A stretch of DNA of 64,000 nt from assembly GCA_963746155.1 (NCBI GenBank), contig CAVVAB010000012.1, forward strand, positions 558,001-622,000. Direction: 5' to 3'. Shown one piece after another: positions 50,078 to 58,526 of this stretch (its first letter is position 1; each line of letters opens with the position of its first letter). The position numbers and the translations under genes are program-made. The stretch comes from AC-32 sp963746155 (GTDB lineage: Bacteria; Actinomycetota; Thermoleophilia; Gaiellales; Gaiellaceae). The notes under the pieces are model-generated. The model worked only from the letters and a program-made list of their open reading frames with translations. It had not been told where the DNA came from and searched no databases.

Positions 50078-50091
50078 GGTCTCCTCAGGTC
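50077..50091. promoter_or_regulatory. AGGTC direct repeat upstream of the ApbE operon
   Basis: AGGTC occurs at 50077-50081 and again at 50087-50091, ten bases apart, right after the kinase stop and 42 bases before the next start. Half-sites one helical turn apart suit the OmpR-type regulator encoded upstream. The evidence is only spacing and position. Confidence 0.3.
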
Positions 50092-50132
50092 GAATTCATC
50101 GGGCTCTCATCTGCCTCCGGCAGGCTGGCCCG

Positions 50133-50465
50133 ATGGAGTCCCCACGAACCGAGCCTCGTGCCCGCGCGCGCGACGCTGGCGTCGCACGGCTGAGGCGTGC
50201 GACGCGCGTCATGATCTTCGGCGCGACGGCGCTCGCCGGTGCAGTCGCCGCGCTCGCCGCGCACTCGGCACCAGGACACAAGGCGGCCACGACCGTTCCG
50301 TCCGCGCGACGCGCTGTCAGGCACACGGAGGCCCGAGCCAGCACCCGAACGGCCACTCAGGCACAGAGCGACGACCAGGCACAAGTCCAGAGCCAGGCCA
50401 CGACCCCGGCCGTCACTCCGGAGCCGACCTATGTCGCCCCGGTGGCAGCAACCGGCGGGTCGTGA
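50133..50465 (+). CDS. Small anchored protein with low-complexity tail
   Basis: 110 residues. A basic start (PRTEPRARARDAGVARLRRA) is followed by a membrane helix (VMIFGATALAGAVAALAAH) and an exported Ala/Thr/Ser/Gln-rich tail (ATQAQSDDQAQVQSQATTPA) ending in PVAATGGS. It has no recognisable domain. In related loci this position holds an FMN-binding acceptor of ApbE; here that domain is absent. The stop overlaps the apbE GTG (GTGA). Confidence 0.55.
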   Translation: MESPRTEPRARARDAGVARLRRATRVMIFGATALAGAVAALAAHSAPGHKAATTVPSARRAVRHTEARASTRTATQAQSDDQAQVQSQATTPAVTPEPTYVAPVAATGGS

Positions 50466-51394
50466 TCGCCGAGCTTGCGTCCGTCTCGTTTCCTGCCCTG
50501 GGAACGACGGCTCTCCTGTGCGTGGCCGAGGCCGAAGGCCTGCCGGCCGCGCAACGTGAGCTGGAACGCGAGCTGGCCGAGGTCGACGAGGCGTGCAGCC
50601 GCTTCCGGAGCGACTCTGAGCTCGTTCGGCTGAATGCCGATGCCGGCACGGGGCCTGTTGCGGTGAGCCCGCTCCTGTTCGAAGCGATCGAGGTCGCGGT
50701 CTCGGCCGCCGCCTCGACCGGCGGCCTCGTCGATCCGACCGTCGGTCGGGCGCTGCGGCTGGCCGGCTACGACCGTCGCTTCGCGAGCGTGACGCTTCGC
50801 GACGGCGCCTCGTTCCGCGCCAGGTTCGCGCCGGTCCCGGGCTGGCGGCGGATCGACCTCGACTTCGAGCGCCAGACGGTCCTGCTCGATCGGGACGTCG
50901 AGCTCGATCTCGGGGCCACAGCGAAGGCGCTTGCGGCCGATCGCAGCGCGCAGGCTGCATCGCGGGCCTCGGGTACCGGCGTGCTCGTCAGCCTCGGCGG
51001 AGATGTCGCTGTCGCCGGTCCGGCGCCCGACGGCGGCTGGCCGGTGCGAATTGCAGACGATCACGCCGCGGACCTCGAAGAGCCCGGGCCTACTGTCGCG
51101 ATCGCGGCAGGTGGTCTCGCCACCTCGGGGACGACCGTCCGCCGCTGGCTTGCCGGAGACGTGCCACTGCACCACATCATCGATCCGCGAACCGGCCGCC
51201 CGGCCCTCACGCCGCTGCAAACCGTGACCGTCGCGGCCGGCACGTGTGTGGAGGCAAACGTCGCGAGCACGGCCGCGGTCGTTCTCGGAGAGGAGGCTCG
51301 CGGCTGGCTCGTCCGGCGTGGGCTTCCTGCCAGGCTCGTCCGGGAGTCCGGAGAGGTCGTGTGCACGGGTGGCTGGCCGGAGGACGCTGCGTGA
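50462..51394 (+). CDS. apbE: FAD:protein FMN transferase
   Basis: 310 residues, intact. Attaches FMN to a Ser/Thr of exported proteins. Blocks seen: EACSRFRSDSELVRLNAD, GLVDPTVGRALRLAGYDRR, the FAD-binding LDLGATAKALAADRS and VLVSLGGDVAVAGPAPD, and HHIIDPRTGRPAL. No clear signal peptide, so the site of action is uncertain. It is embedded with a ferric-reductase-like membrane protein, a NuoF-like protein and a ferredoxin, which points to a membrane flavin electron route. Confidence 0.9.
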   Translation: MIAELASVSFPALGTTALLCVAEAEGLPAAQRELERELAEVDEACSRFRSDSELVRLNADAGTGPVAVSPLLFEAIEVAVSAAASTGGLVDPTVGRALRLAGYDRRFASVTLRDGASFRARFAPVPGWRRIDLDFERQTVLLDRDVELDLGATAKALAADRSAQAASRASGTGVLVSLGGDVAVAGPAPDGGWPVRIADDHAADLEEPGPTVAIAAGGLATSGTTVRRWLAGDVPLHHIIDPRTGRPALTPLQTVTVAAGTCVEANVASTAAVVLGEEARGWLVRRGLPARLVRESGEVVCTGGWPEDAA

Positions 51395-52477
51395 CCTTGC
51401 TCGCCGCCAGTGGGCCGAGCGCCTACTGGTACCTGACGCGCGGGACAGGCGTCGTCGCGCTCGTGCTCCTGACGGCCGGGGTCGTCCTCGGGGTGCTCAC
51501 GTCGACGCGGTGGGCGGCTCCCCGCTGGCCGCGCTTCGTCGTCGCGGGTCTGCACCGCAACGTCACGCTCCTGGCCCTCGCGTTCGTCTTCGTTCACGTG
51601 CTGACGACGATCCTCGACGGGTATACGCCGATCGGTCTGCGCGACGCGATCGTTCCCTTCGTCTCGCGCTACCGGCCGGTCTGGGTCGGCTTCGGCGCGG
51701 TCGCGCTCGACCTGCTCCTCGCCGTGGTCGTGACCAGCCTGTTGCGGGCGCGCCTCGGCTATCGCTCCTGGCGATTCGTCCATTGGCTCGCGTATGCCTC
51801 CTGGCCGGTCGCCCTCGTCCATGCGTTCGGGACCGGCAGCGACGCGCGTAGCGGCTGGTTCGGCCTGCTCGCTCTGGTGGCGGTTGGGACCGTCGCACTC
51901 GCCGTGATCTGGCGCGTGGTCGAGGCGCAGTCGGGCCCTGGTTCGGTTCGGCTCGCAGGCGGCCTCGCCGCCTTTGCCGTGCCCGCGGCGATCGGTGTCT
52001 GGGTTGCGGGCGGCCCTCTCCAGGCGGGCTGGGCCAGGCGCGCGGGGACGCCGTCGAGGCTCCTCGCAGCCTCGCCGGTCCGGACGACTGCGTCCGTCCG
52101 CGCAGCCACCGCCTCGCTACCCTCGGCGCCCTTCGACGCCGTGCTCAGCGGCAGCTTCTCGGAGTCGGCCGCTGCCGCGGACGGGCTCGTCACGGTCGGC
52201 CTGCGCGCGGCTGCCGACAAGGGCGCGAGGGGGATCCTGCGGGTGACGCTGCGCGGGGTTCCGCTCGAGGGCGGAGGCGTTCAGATGACCGGCAGCAGCG
52301 TGACGTTCGGTCCTCGGCAGGCGCCGCAGGCCTACTCGGGCCAGATCGTCTCGCTCGGAAGCTCGCGGATCGTCGCGTCGGTGAGCGATCGAGTCCGGCA
52401 ACCCCCTCGACCTCACCGTCGTGCTTCGGCTCGACTCCTCGAGCCGAACGCTGACCGGATCGCTCCACGTCGCATGA
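51391..52477 (+). CDS. Ferric-reductase-like membrane protein with exported C-terminal domain (frameshifted at end)
   Basis: About 361 residues. Membrane helices hold two histidine pairs suited to two haems b: FVVAGLHRNVTLLAL with VFVHVLTTILDGYTP, and WRFVHWLAYASWPVALVHAF. After further helices (LLALVAVGTVALAVIWRVV, GGLAAFAVPAAIGVWVAGG) comes an exported beta-rich domain (GILRVTLRGVPLEGGGVQMT, AYSGQIVSLGSSRIVASVS). One extra base near 52391 shifts the last 30 residues; the repaired end is RTLTGSLHVA. Probably carries electrons across the membrane from the NuoF-like/ferredoxin pair. Confidence 0.82.
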
Positions 52478-53747
52478 GCTCGACCGCCACCTCGCTGCCG
52501 GTGCCCGGAGCCGATCTGCCGCGCCTGCTCAGCGGGCTGCGCGGGACGGCTCACCGCTGGGGCTCGATGCGCACCTCGCCGTGCACGGGCGTCAGCCTTC
52601 GTCTGCTCACCTGGTCGATCTCGTCAGTGCGAGCGGCCTCCGCGGTCGCGGCGGCGGCGGCTTTCCTGCCGGGCGCAAGCTGGCGGCAGTCGCGGCCGGC
52701 CGGCGCAGGCCGGTGGTCGTCGCGAACGGTGCGGAAGGTGAGCCGGTCAGCTTCAAGGACAAGACGCTCCTGCGCCGCGTGCCCCATCTCGTCCTCGACG
52801 GAGTCGCGCTGGCCGCGGCCGCGATCGGCGCACGCGATGCATTCGTGGCGGTGGACAGAGGCTCGCGCGACGAGCTCGACACGGTCGCGTACGCGCTCGA
52901 CGAGCGGCGCGCCCGCCGTCTCGACAAGGGTCTGAAGCTCCAGATCGTCGGCGTCCCCTCTGGGTTCGTCAGCGGGGAGGAGACCGCGCTCGTAAACGTC
53001 CTCAACGGTGGCCCGGCCAAGCCGACCTTCACTCCTCCGCGCCCCTTCGAGCGCGGCGTCCGCGGCGCGCCGACGCTCGTGCAGAACGTCGAGACCCTGG
53101 CTCACATGGCGCTGATCGCCCGGCTCGGCTCCGAGTGGTTCCGAGCGCTCGGCACGGACGACGAGCCTGGCTCGGCGCTCTTCACGCTCTCGGGGGCGGT
53201 GGCGCGGCCCGGCGTCTACGAAGCCGCGCTCGGCACTCCCGTCCGGGCGCTCCTGGCGCAGGCAGGCGGCCTGCGCGGGCGACCAGGCGCTTTCCTCGTG
53301 GGCGGCTACTTCGGGAGCTGGGTCGCGGCAGCGACCGCCGAGAGCCTGTCGCTGCTCGACTCCGAGCTCGCCGGCGCGGGGGCCTCGCTCGGCGCCGGCG
53401 CGATCGTGGTGCTGCCCGAGGTCGCCTGCGGGCTGGACCAGGCAGCTCGCGTGGCGCGCTATCTGGCCCACGAGAGCGCCGGCCAGTGCGGCCCGTGCCT
53501 CCACGGCCTCGCAGCCGTCGCGGGCGCGCTCGAAAGCCTTGCCGGCGGGGGCGGCGACACGCGTGCTCAGGCGCTCAGCTGGCTACAGCAGATCCGAGGC
53601 CGCGGCGCCTGCCGCCACCCCGACGGCGCCGTCCGCTTCGTCGAGAGCTCCCTCGAAGTGTTCGCCGACGAGGCCTCGCTCCACGTTCAGGGACGGTGCA
53701 GCGGCCGGCGCGGCGAGTTTCTGCCGACCGGGCGGAGGCGCAGGTGA
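52474..53747 (+). CDS. NuoF-like NADH-binding iron-sulfur protein (one frameshift)
   Basis: About 423 residues. Resembles the NADH/FMN/4Fe-4S subunit of complex I: LVSASGLRGRGGGGFPAGRK, VVANGAEGEPVSFKDKTLLR (FMN-site region), and the cluster motif AGQCGPCLHGLAAV with a further Cys in RGACRHPDGAVRF. No complex I genes are nearby, so this copy probably oxidises NAD(P)H for the ferric-reductase-like membrane protein. The start ATG overlaps the previous stop; a shift near 52545 joins it to the main frame. Ends in an overlap with the ferredoxin GTG. Confidence 0.85.
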
Positions 53748-53959
53748 GCCGCGCACTCTCCGTCAACCCGATTGCGTGCAACGGCAGTGGGCTCTGCGCC
53801 GAGCTCCTTCCCGAGCGTATCCGGCTTGACGACTGGGGCTATCCGATCATCGAGCCGGGGCTACTCCCACCGGAGCTCGAGGAGCACGCCGAGCGCGCGG
53901 TCGCCGCCTGTCCGACGATGGCACTCCTGGCGAAGAACGCGGCGACCTCAGGGCGCTAG
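53744..53959 (+). CDS. Single-cluster ferredoxin
   Basis: 71 residues, intact. Cysteines are in ACNGSGLCAELLPERI and AACPTMALLAKN, the spacing of actinobacterial one-cluster (3Fe-4S or 4Fe-4S) ferredoxins; only three cysteines in these motifs favours 3Fe-4S. GTG start overlaps the NuoF-like stop. It probably accepts electrons from that protein and delivers them to the membrane reductase. Confidence 0.88.
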   Translation: MSRALSVNPIACNGSGLCAELLPERIRLDDWGYPIIEPGLLPPELEEHAERAVAACPTMALLAKNAATSGR

Positions 53960-53968
53960 GCTCCATCT

Positions 53969-55035
53969 GTGGCCGGGACGGGCCAGGAGGGGATCAGCCT
54001 CGAGGAGCTGCAGCTCGCGACTCGCAACCACGGGATGCCGCTCGAGGCGTTGCGCTACCCCGTCACACCTGTCGGGCTGCACTACCTCCTGACCCACTAC
54101 GACGTTCCCGCTGTCGAGCCCGACGACTGGCGGCTCGTGGTGAGCGGCGAGCAGCGAGCTCTCGCTCGGGCTCGCCGAGCTGCGAGGGCGGCCGACAGGC
54201 TGAGCTCGTCGTCGACGATGGAGTGCGCGGGGAACGGCCGTGCGCGTCTCGACCCGAGGCCGGTCAGCCAGCCCTGGCTGCTCGAAGCGGTCGGCACGGC
54301 CTCGTGGGCGGGCACGCCGCTGAGCCCGCTGCTGGACGAGGCGGGCGTACCCGAGGGCACGGTCGAGGTGCTCTTCACCGGGCTCGACCGCGGGGATCGA
54401 GGGCGGCGAGGAGCAGGCGTTCCAGCGCTCGCTTCCACTGGCGGAGGCGCGCCGCGACGACGTGCTGCTCGCCTACGAGATGAACGGCGGGCCGCTTCCG
54501 CCGCAGCACGGCTTCCCGCTCCGCCTCGTCGTCCCGGGCTGGTACGGGATGACGAACGTCAAGTGGCTGGAGCGGATCGAGTTCATCGACGAGCCGTTCG
54601 GCGGCTACCAGCAGGCGGCGTCGTACCGCATCCGCCAGACCGAGGACGAGGAGGGCGAGCCGCTCTCGCGCATGCGGCCGCGCTCGCTGTTCGTCCCGCC
54701 CGGGATCCCCGAGTTCCTCACGCGCGAGCGCACCGTTGCCGCCGGCGAGGTCGTACTCGAGGGCCGTGCGTGGTCGGGCTTCGCGCCGATCGCGTCGGTC
54801 GAGGTCAGCGCGGACGGCGGCGCGACGCTGGGGCGCGGCGGAGCTGGAGCCAGCGGGCGAGCCGTGGGCCTGGCGCGGCTGGCGCTACGCCTGGCAGGCG
54901 GAGCCGGGCGACTACGTCCTTTGTTCACGCGCGCGCGACGAGGCCGGGAACGAGCAGCCGCTCGACCCGCCGTGGAACCTCGGCGGCTACGCGAACAACG
55001 CCGTCCAGCGCGTCGCGGTGACCGTTACTGGTTGA
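53969..55035 (+). CDS. Sulfite-oxidase-family molybdopterin enzyme (frameshifted)
   Basis: About 355 residues. The molybdenum-ligating Cys is in MECAGNGRARLDPRP; also LRYPVTPVGLHYLLTHYDVP, GFPLRLVVPGWYGMTNVKWL and a C-terminal Ig-like dimerisation domain (IASVEVSADGGAT, WRYAWQAEPGDYVLCSRARD). No Tat signal or haem/cytochrome domain is visible, so it looks cytoplasmic. Frames change near 54155, 54205, 54395 and 54830. Eight bases after the ferredoxin, so it may share its transcript; the acceptor is unknown. Confidence 0.85.
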
Positions 55036-55135
55036 GCGCGAGCGTCAACGCGAGAGCCACGAACGCGAGCACTACGCCCGCAATGATCACGACCCCGCCG
55101 ATGAGCACGACCCCGCCGTACAAAGAGCGCCGCAC
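55025..55135 (-). CDS. 36-residue single-TM membrane protein
   Basis: A GTG start is preceded by AAGGAGGAAGGGGACT, an excellent ribosome site. The peptide is MRRSLYGGVVLIGG, a continuous hydrophobic helix (VVIIAGVVLAFVALALTLAL) and NQ-stop. Too short for most gene callers. It overlaps the convergent sulfite oxidase gene by 11 bases and lies downstream of a GntR regulator on the same strand, with the same upstream element as that regulator. Function unknown; a small regulator-linked membrane peptide. Confidence 0.6.
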   Translation of the reverse strand: MRRSLYGGVVLIGGVVIIAGVVLAFVALALTLALNQ

Positions 55136-55163
55136 AGTCCCCTTCCTCCTTCCCCCGGAAGCC

Positions 55164-55200
55164 TGACCTTAGGTTCACGGGGCCAAGGCGGCATCCCTCA
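55164..55200. repeat. TGACCTTAGGTTCA element, copy 1
   Basis: TGACCTTAGGTTCA is followed by GGGGCCAAGGC and GCATCCCTC. It lies upstream of the 36-residue membrane protein on the minus strand, just ahead of its ribosome site. The first 14 bases form an imperfect inverted repeat around the central T-A. Matched by copy 2 at 55592-55628. Confidence 0.55.
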
Positions 55201-55211
55201 TGCGGGGGGTC

Positions 55212-55568
55212 TCAGGGCGTCGAGCTCAGCCCTTCGATCAGTTCGATCAGCTCCTCGCGGCGGTAGCCGTGGCGGCGGGCGAGCGCGACGAGCTCACGCG
55301 CGTGGAGGAGGACGGCGCTCTGGGGAGGCGTCCCGGTCACGGTGACGCCGCGGCCGCGGCGGAAGTCGAGCAGCCCCTCGTCGCGGAGCTGCCGCAGCGC
55401 CCGCAGGACGGTGTTGCGGTTGACCTCGAGGATCGCCGCGAGGTCACGGGCCGGGGGAAGGCGCTCCCCGGGCTTCGCCTCGCCCTCGGCGATCGCGCGC
55501 CTGATCTCGGCGGCGACCTGCTCGTGGAGCCCGACCGGCTCCTCGCGGTTGATCTTGACCTTGAACAA
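55212..55568 (-). CDS. GntR-family regulator, YtrA subfamily (copy 1)
   Basis: 118 residues, intact, TTG start. The winged helix is HEQVAAEIRRAIAEGE, GERLPPARDLAAILEVNRNT and VLRALRQLRDEGLLDFRRG; a short helical tail (ARELVALARRHGYRREELIE) ends it, as in the YtrA subgroup that controls membrane or ABC transport genes. The copy at 60915-61319 differs at only 6 of the first 117 residues. Probably represses its own promoter and the 36-residue membrane protein downstream. Confidence 0.9.
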   Translation of the reverse strand: MFKVKINREEPVGLHEQVAAEIRRAIAEGEAKPGERLPPARDLAAILEVNRNTVLRALRQLRDEGLLDFRRGRGVTVTGTPPQSAVLLHARELVALARRHGYRREELIELIEGLSSTP

Positions 55569-55580
55569 TGGTGCTATTCA

Positions 55581-55586
55581 ATTATA
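55581..55586 (-). promoter_or_regulatory. Consensus -10 box of GntR copy 1 (near-leaderless start)
   Basis: TATAAT on the minus strand ends 12 bases before the TTG start of the regulator at 55568, leaving a 5' leader of about six bases. The repeat element copy 2 sits just upstream, over the expected -35 region. GntR copy 2 has TATTAT (61331-61336) at almost the same distance, and the sequence GAATAGCACCATTG is shared by both. Confidence 0.55.
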
Positions 55587-55591
55587 TGCCC

Positions 55592-55628
55592 TGACCTTAG
55601 GTTCGCGCTGGCCAGGCTGCATCCCTCG
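55592..55628. repeat. TGACCTTAGGTTCG element, copy 2
   Basis: Same core as 55164-55177, followed by GGCCAGGCTGCATCCCTC. It covers the region immediately upstream of the TATAAT of GntR copy 1. Two copies, each ahead of a minus-strand gene of the same unit, suggest one operator used by one regulator. Confidence 0.55.
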
Positions 55629-55674
55629 GACGGGGCTCCCTGCCCGGACGCGTCGGCCGCGCTAGAGTCTCGCC

Positions 55675-56994
55675 GTGCGGCGACGCGGGGTCCTGCTGGT
55701 TGCCGGCGGCCTGGTGGCCGTCGGGCGCGCGTGCTCGGTGGCTACGGCTTCGTCGAGCAGCGACAGCCGCACGACGTGCGCGGATCGCCATCGGTCGAGT
55801 TCGTCCCTGCCGAGACGGCCCGGTACGACCGCTCGCCGCGCGCTCGTGCGCGGAACGATGTCCCGTGGCCCACCTACGGCCTCGACCCGGAGCGAACGCA
55901 CTACGAGGCGGACTTGCGACTGCGGCCGCCGTTTCCGAAGGCTCGTGGACCGTCTTCGCGGACTCGAGCTTCATCGAGTTCCCGCCCGTGATCGGCTACG
56001 GGCGCCTCTACTTCGGCACCAACCACGGCCGCGTGCTCGCCGATCGACGCGCACCAGCGGGACGCGTCGCCTGGAGCCGCGAGTACGGCCGCTGCATCGC
56101 CGCCTCGCCGGCGCTCGGGAACCGCGTCGTCTACGTGGCCCTGATGGGCCCCGCACCCTGCAATCACGCCGACCGACACGCTGCCGGGCTGCTCGTCGCG
56201 CTCGATGCCGAGAACGGGAAGGAGCTCTGGCGGTTCCGCGCCGGGGTGATCGAGTCCTCGCCGCTGCTCGTCGGCCGGACGGTCTACTTCGGCTCCTGGG
56301 ACCACCGGGTCTACGCGCTGGACACACGCACCGCACAGGCCGCGGCTGGACATTCGACACCGGCGACGAGGTCAAGGGCGGCGCTCGCGCTACGCACACG
56401 GAACCGTCTACGCGGGCTCCTACGACGGCCATGTCTACGCGCTCGACGCACACACGGGCCGGGCCCGCTGGTCCGGCAGCGCGGAGCGCGGGCTGCGCGG
56501 ACGTGGCCGGTTCTATGCGACGCCCACCGTCGCGTACGGCCGCGTCTTCGTGGGCGCGACGGACGGGATCGTGTACGCGTTCGGCGCGCGGAGCGGTCAC
56601 CTGCTCTGGGCCAGGCGAACCGGGAGCTACGTCTACGGAGCGGCGGCCGTCGCCCGCCGGACGATCTACGTCGGCTCGTACGACCACCGCTTCTACGCGC
56701 TCGACGCGGCGACCGGAGAGGTGCGCTGGAGCTTCGACGCCGCGCCATCCGATCTCGGGCGCTCCGACCGTGCTCGACGGCCTCGTCTACTTCTCGACGT
56801 GCGGCTCCTGTTCGGCTACGAGGCGAACGCCCGCGCCCGCCGCACGTTCGCGCTCGACGCCGGGAACCGGGCGGCTGGTCTGGACGTTCCCGGACGGGGA
56901 GTACAGCCCGCTCGTCGCGGACTCGCATCGCGCCTACCTGACGGGCCTGACGAACGTCTATGCGCTGGAGCCGCCAGCGTCGAGCGCGTTCTAG
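55675..56994 (+). CDS. PQQ-type beta-propeller repeat protein (frameshifted)
   Basis: About 440 residues. A GTG start and signal-anchor-like segment (GVLLVAGGLVAV) lead to repeats of the PQQ/BamB kind: YGRLYFGTNHGRVLAIDAHT, GRTVYFGSWDHRVYALDT, GTVYAGSYDGHVYALDAHTG, RRTIYVGSYDHRFYALDAAT and LVWTFPDGEYSPLV. Frames change near 55730, 55940, 56045, 56340 and 56755. No PQQ-dehydrogenase catalytic Asp context is evident, so it is more likely a scaffold or sensor propeller. Exported or anchored. Confidence 0.82.
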   Translation: MRRRGVLLVAGGLVAVGRACSVATASSSSDSRTTCADRHRSSSSLPRRPGTTARRALVRGTMSRGPPTASTRSERTTRRTCDCGRRFRRLVDRLRGLELHRVPARDRLRAPLLRHQPRPRARRSTRTSGTRRLEPRVRPLHRRLAGAREPRRLRGPDGPRTLQSRRPTRCRAARRARCREREGALAVPRRGDRVLAAARRPDGLLRLLGPPGLRAGHTHRTGRGWTFDTGDEVKGGARATHTEPSTRAPTTAMSTRSTHTRAGPAGPAARSAGCADVAGSMRRPPSRTAASSWARRTGSCTRSARGAVTCSGPGEPGATSTERRPSPAGRSTSARTTTASTRSTRRPERCAGASTPRHPISGAPTVLDGLVYFSTCGSCSATRRTPAPAARSRSTPGTGRLVWTFPDGEYSPLVADSHRAYLTGLTNVYALEPPASSAF

Positions 56995-58041
56995 TTAGCG
57001 ATGGTGATCGGGAAGACCGAGAGCGCCGAGGTTGCCGCGCATGTCGCTGGCCGCCACCTCGAGCCGGTAGCTGCCGTCTGGCCAGGCTCGCCGACCGCCA
57101 GTTGTGCGCCAGGTAGAAAGCAGTAGTAGCCGGGCCGGCCCGGGTGGTTCATCCGGCGTCCCGTCGGCGTAGACCAGTCGCGAACTCCGGTGGGACGGAG
57201 AACGCGCAGCGCTGGAAGTCGTAGGCCACGCGCCAGCGGACGACGACACGTCCCGTCGCTGAGGATCACGCCAGCGGAGGAGCGCCGGGGTGACGGGCCA
57301 GGGCGTCGGGGTGACGTCCGAGGCGATGTCCGCGGCGTCGGCCACGAGGTTGACGGCGCCCCGAATGGCGCCCGGCTCGATCACGGCTGTCCGTGCGTGC
57401 CGGACGGTCAGCTTCGTGACCACTCGGGGTGGTGGAGTCGGCGAACGGTCCGATGCCGCCGGCCCGCAGAGGATTGACGTACCGGCCGGTCAGCTGCTCG
57501 GAGAGGTGGACGTGGTTGAAGCTCGCACGGGTTCGACCGAGGAGGGCGTGCCGCCGCACTGACCCACTGGCCCGTCCTGACGGCCGGAACGATGTGCCAG
57601 TACTCGAACGTGCGCGTCCCGGACCGGACGTAGACGGTCGAGCAATGGACACCAGGTCGGTCCCGGCCTCGATCGCGAAGACCGGCGTGCCCGGCGTGGC
57701 CGAGATGTCGATCCCGAAGTGGAAGGTGCGCGACGTCGAGGTTCCATCGTAGATGCGCGGGTCGTCGAGGTACCCGCGAACCGGATGCGGGCGGTCGAAC
57801 GGCTTCAGCGGCCAGTCGTACGACCATCGCGCGCAGCGGAGCCTTCGCCGGAGCGGAGCACTCACCTGCGCGGCAGCGCGAACGGGCCGGGATCGCCGCC
57901 GTTCGGGCTCCAGGGCCACGCCGCCGCGGGCGTCGCCTTGGCGGTGGCGACGTGCGCGTCGGGGGCGATCTGCCCGGCGATCCCGCAGAGAGCGATGAGC
58001 ATCAGAGAGGCCGCCAGGACGATGATCCGGAGCGGTTTCAT
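56995..58041 (-). CDS. Secreted M23-family peptidase (frameshifted)
   Basis: About 345 residues. A signal peptide (MKPLRIIVLAASLMLIALCG) with an AGGAGG ribosome site leads to PLKPFDRPHPVRGYLDDPR, the metal-site strand FHFGIDISATPGTPVFAIEA, and VHLSEQLTGRYVNPLRAGG with the second H-x-H-type region (NHVHLSE). These match lysostaphin/M23 endopeptidases. The C-terminal part (VILSDGTCRRPL, SYRLEVAASDMRGNLGAL) looks like an Ig-like module. Shifts lie near 57865, 57650, 57560, 57425, 57270 and 57080. Divergent from the XRE regulator. Confidence 0.78.
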
Positions 58042-58057
58042 CGTGTCGCCTCCTCTC

Positions 58058-58091
58058 GTCTAGTCTGTGTCTAGTCATAGTAGTACTAGAC
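58058..58091. promoter_or_regulatory. GTCTAGTC repeats and palindrome between M23 peptidase and XRE regulator
   Basis: GTCTAGTC occurs at 58058-58065 and 58069-58076. GTCTAGT (58069-58075) and ACTAGAC (58085-58091) form a perfect inverted repeat with a 9-base spacer. The area is strikingly AT-rich for this genome and is followed by ATATGAATAGTCAAG. It probably binds the XRE regulator next door and controls both divergent genes. Confidence 0.6.
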
Positions 58092-58166
58092 AGTATATGA
58101 ATAGTCAAGTATAAACTTCGTATAGCTAACCCGTGTTTAGCCGTAAGATGTATGCTTCGAAGTCCC

Positions 58167-58526
58167 ATGACTGAGGAGAAGGAGCGTCTGGGCGAGAGGA
58201 TCCGCGCCGCCCGGGCCGAGAAGGGCTGGAAGCAGAAGCACCTCGCCGCCCAGGTCGACGTGGAGCCGATCACGGTCTCGCGCTGGGAGCGAGGCGCGAC
58301 GTCGCCCGACCTCGAGGTGATCAGCCAGGTCGCGGAGGCGACCGGGAAGCCGCTCAGCTACTTCGTCGGCGACGGAGGACGAGCCGGGGACGGCGAGCAG
58401 GTCCGTCCGCGCTGGAAGAGGCGGCGAGCGCGGATCGAGGCGGCGGCGCTACAGATCACCACCGAGGCCGATCGGATCGCGAGCTTGCTCGAGGAGCTAC
58501 GGGCTGACCTCGACCGGCCGCGCTGA
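58167..58526 (+). CDS. XRE-family DNA-binding regulator
   Basis: 119 residues from the ATG at 58167 (earlier ATGs at 58148 and 58152). The helix-turn-helix is GERIRAARAEKGWKQKHLAA and VDVEPITVSRWERGATSPDL, followed by VISQVAEATGKPLSYFVGD. A C-terminal helical stretch (ARIEAAALQITTEADRIASL) may form dimers. Its 3' end overlaps the convergent kinase gene by 30 bases. Probably autoregulated through the GTCTAGT palindrome. Confidence 0.9.
   Translation: MTEEKERLGERIRAARAEKGWKQKHLAAQVDVEPITVSRWERGATSPDLEVISQVAEATGKPLSYFVGDGGRAGDGEQVRPRWKRRRARIEAAALQITTEADRIASLLEELRADLDRPR

Noticed and set aside
51244..52935. Apparent fusion of the ferric-reductase-like protein with the NuoF-like protein
   Set aside because: The join occurs through out-of-frame sequence after an extra base near 52391; the repaired reading gives a stop at 52475-52477 overlapping a new ATG.
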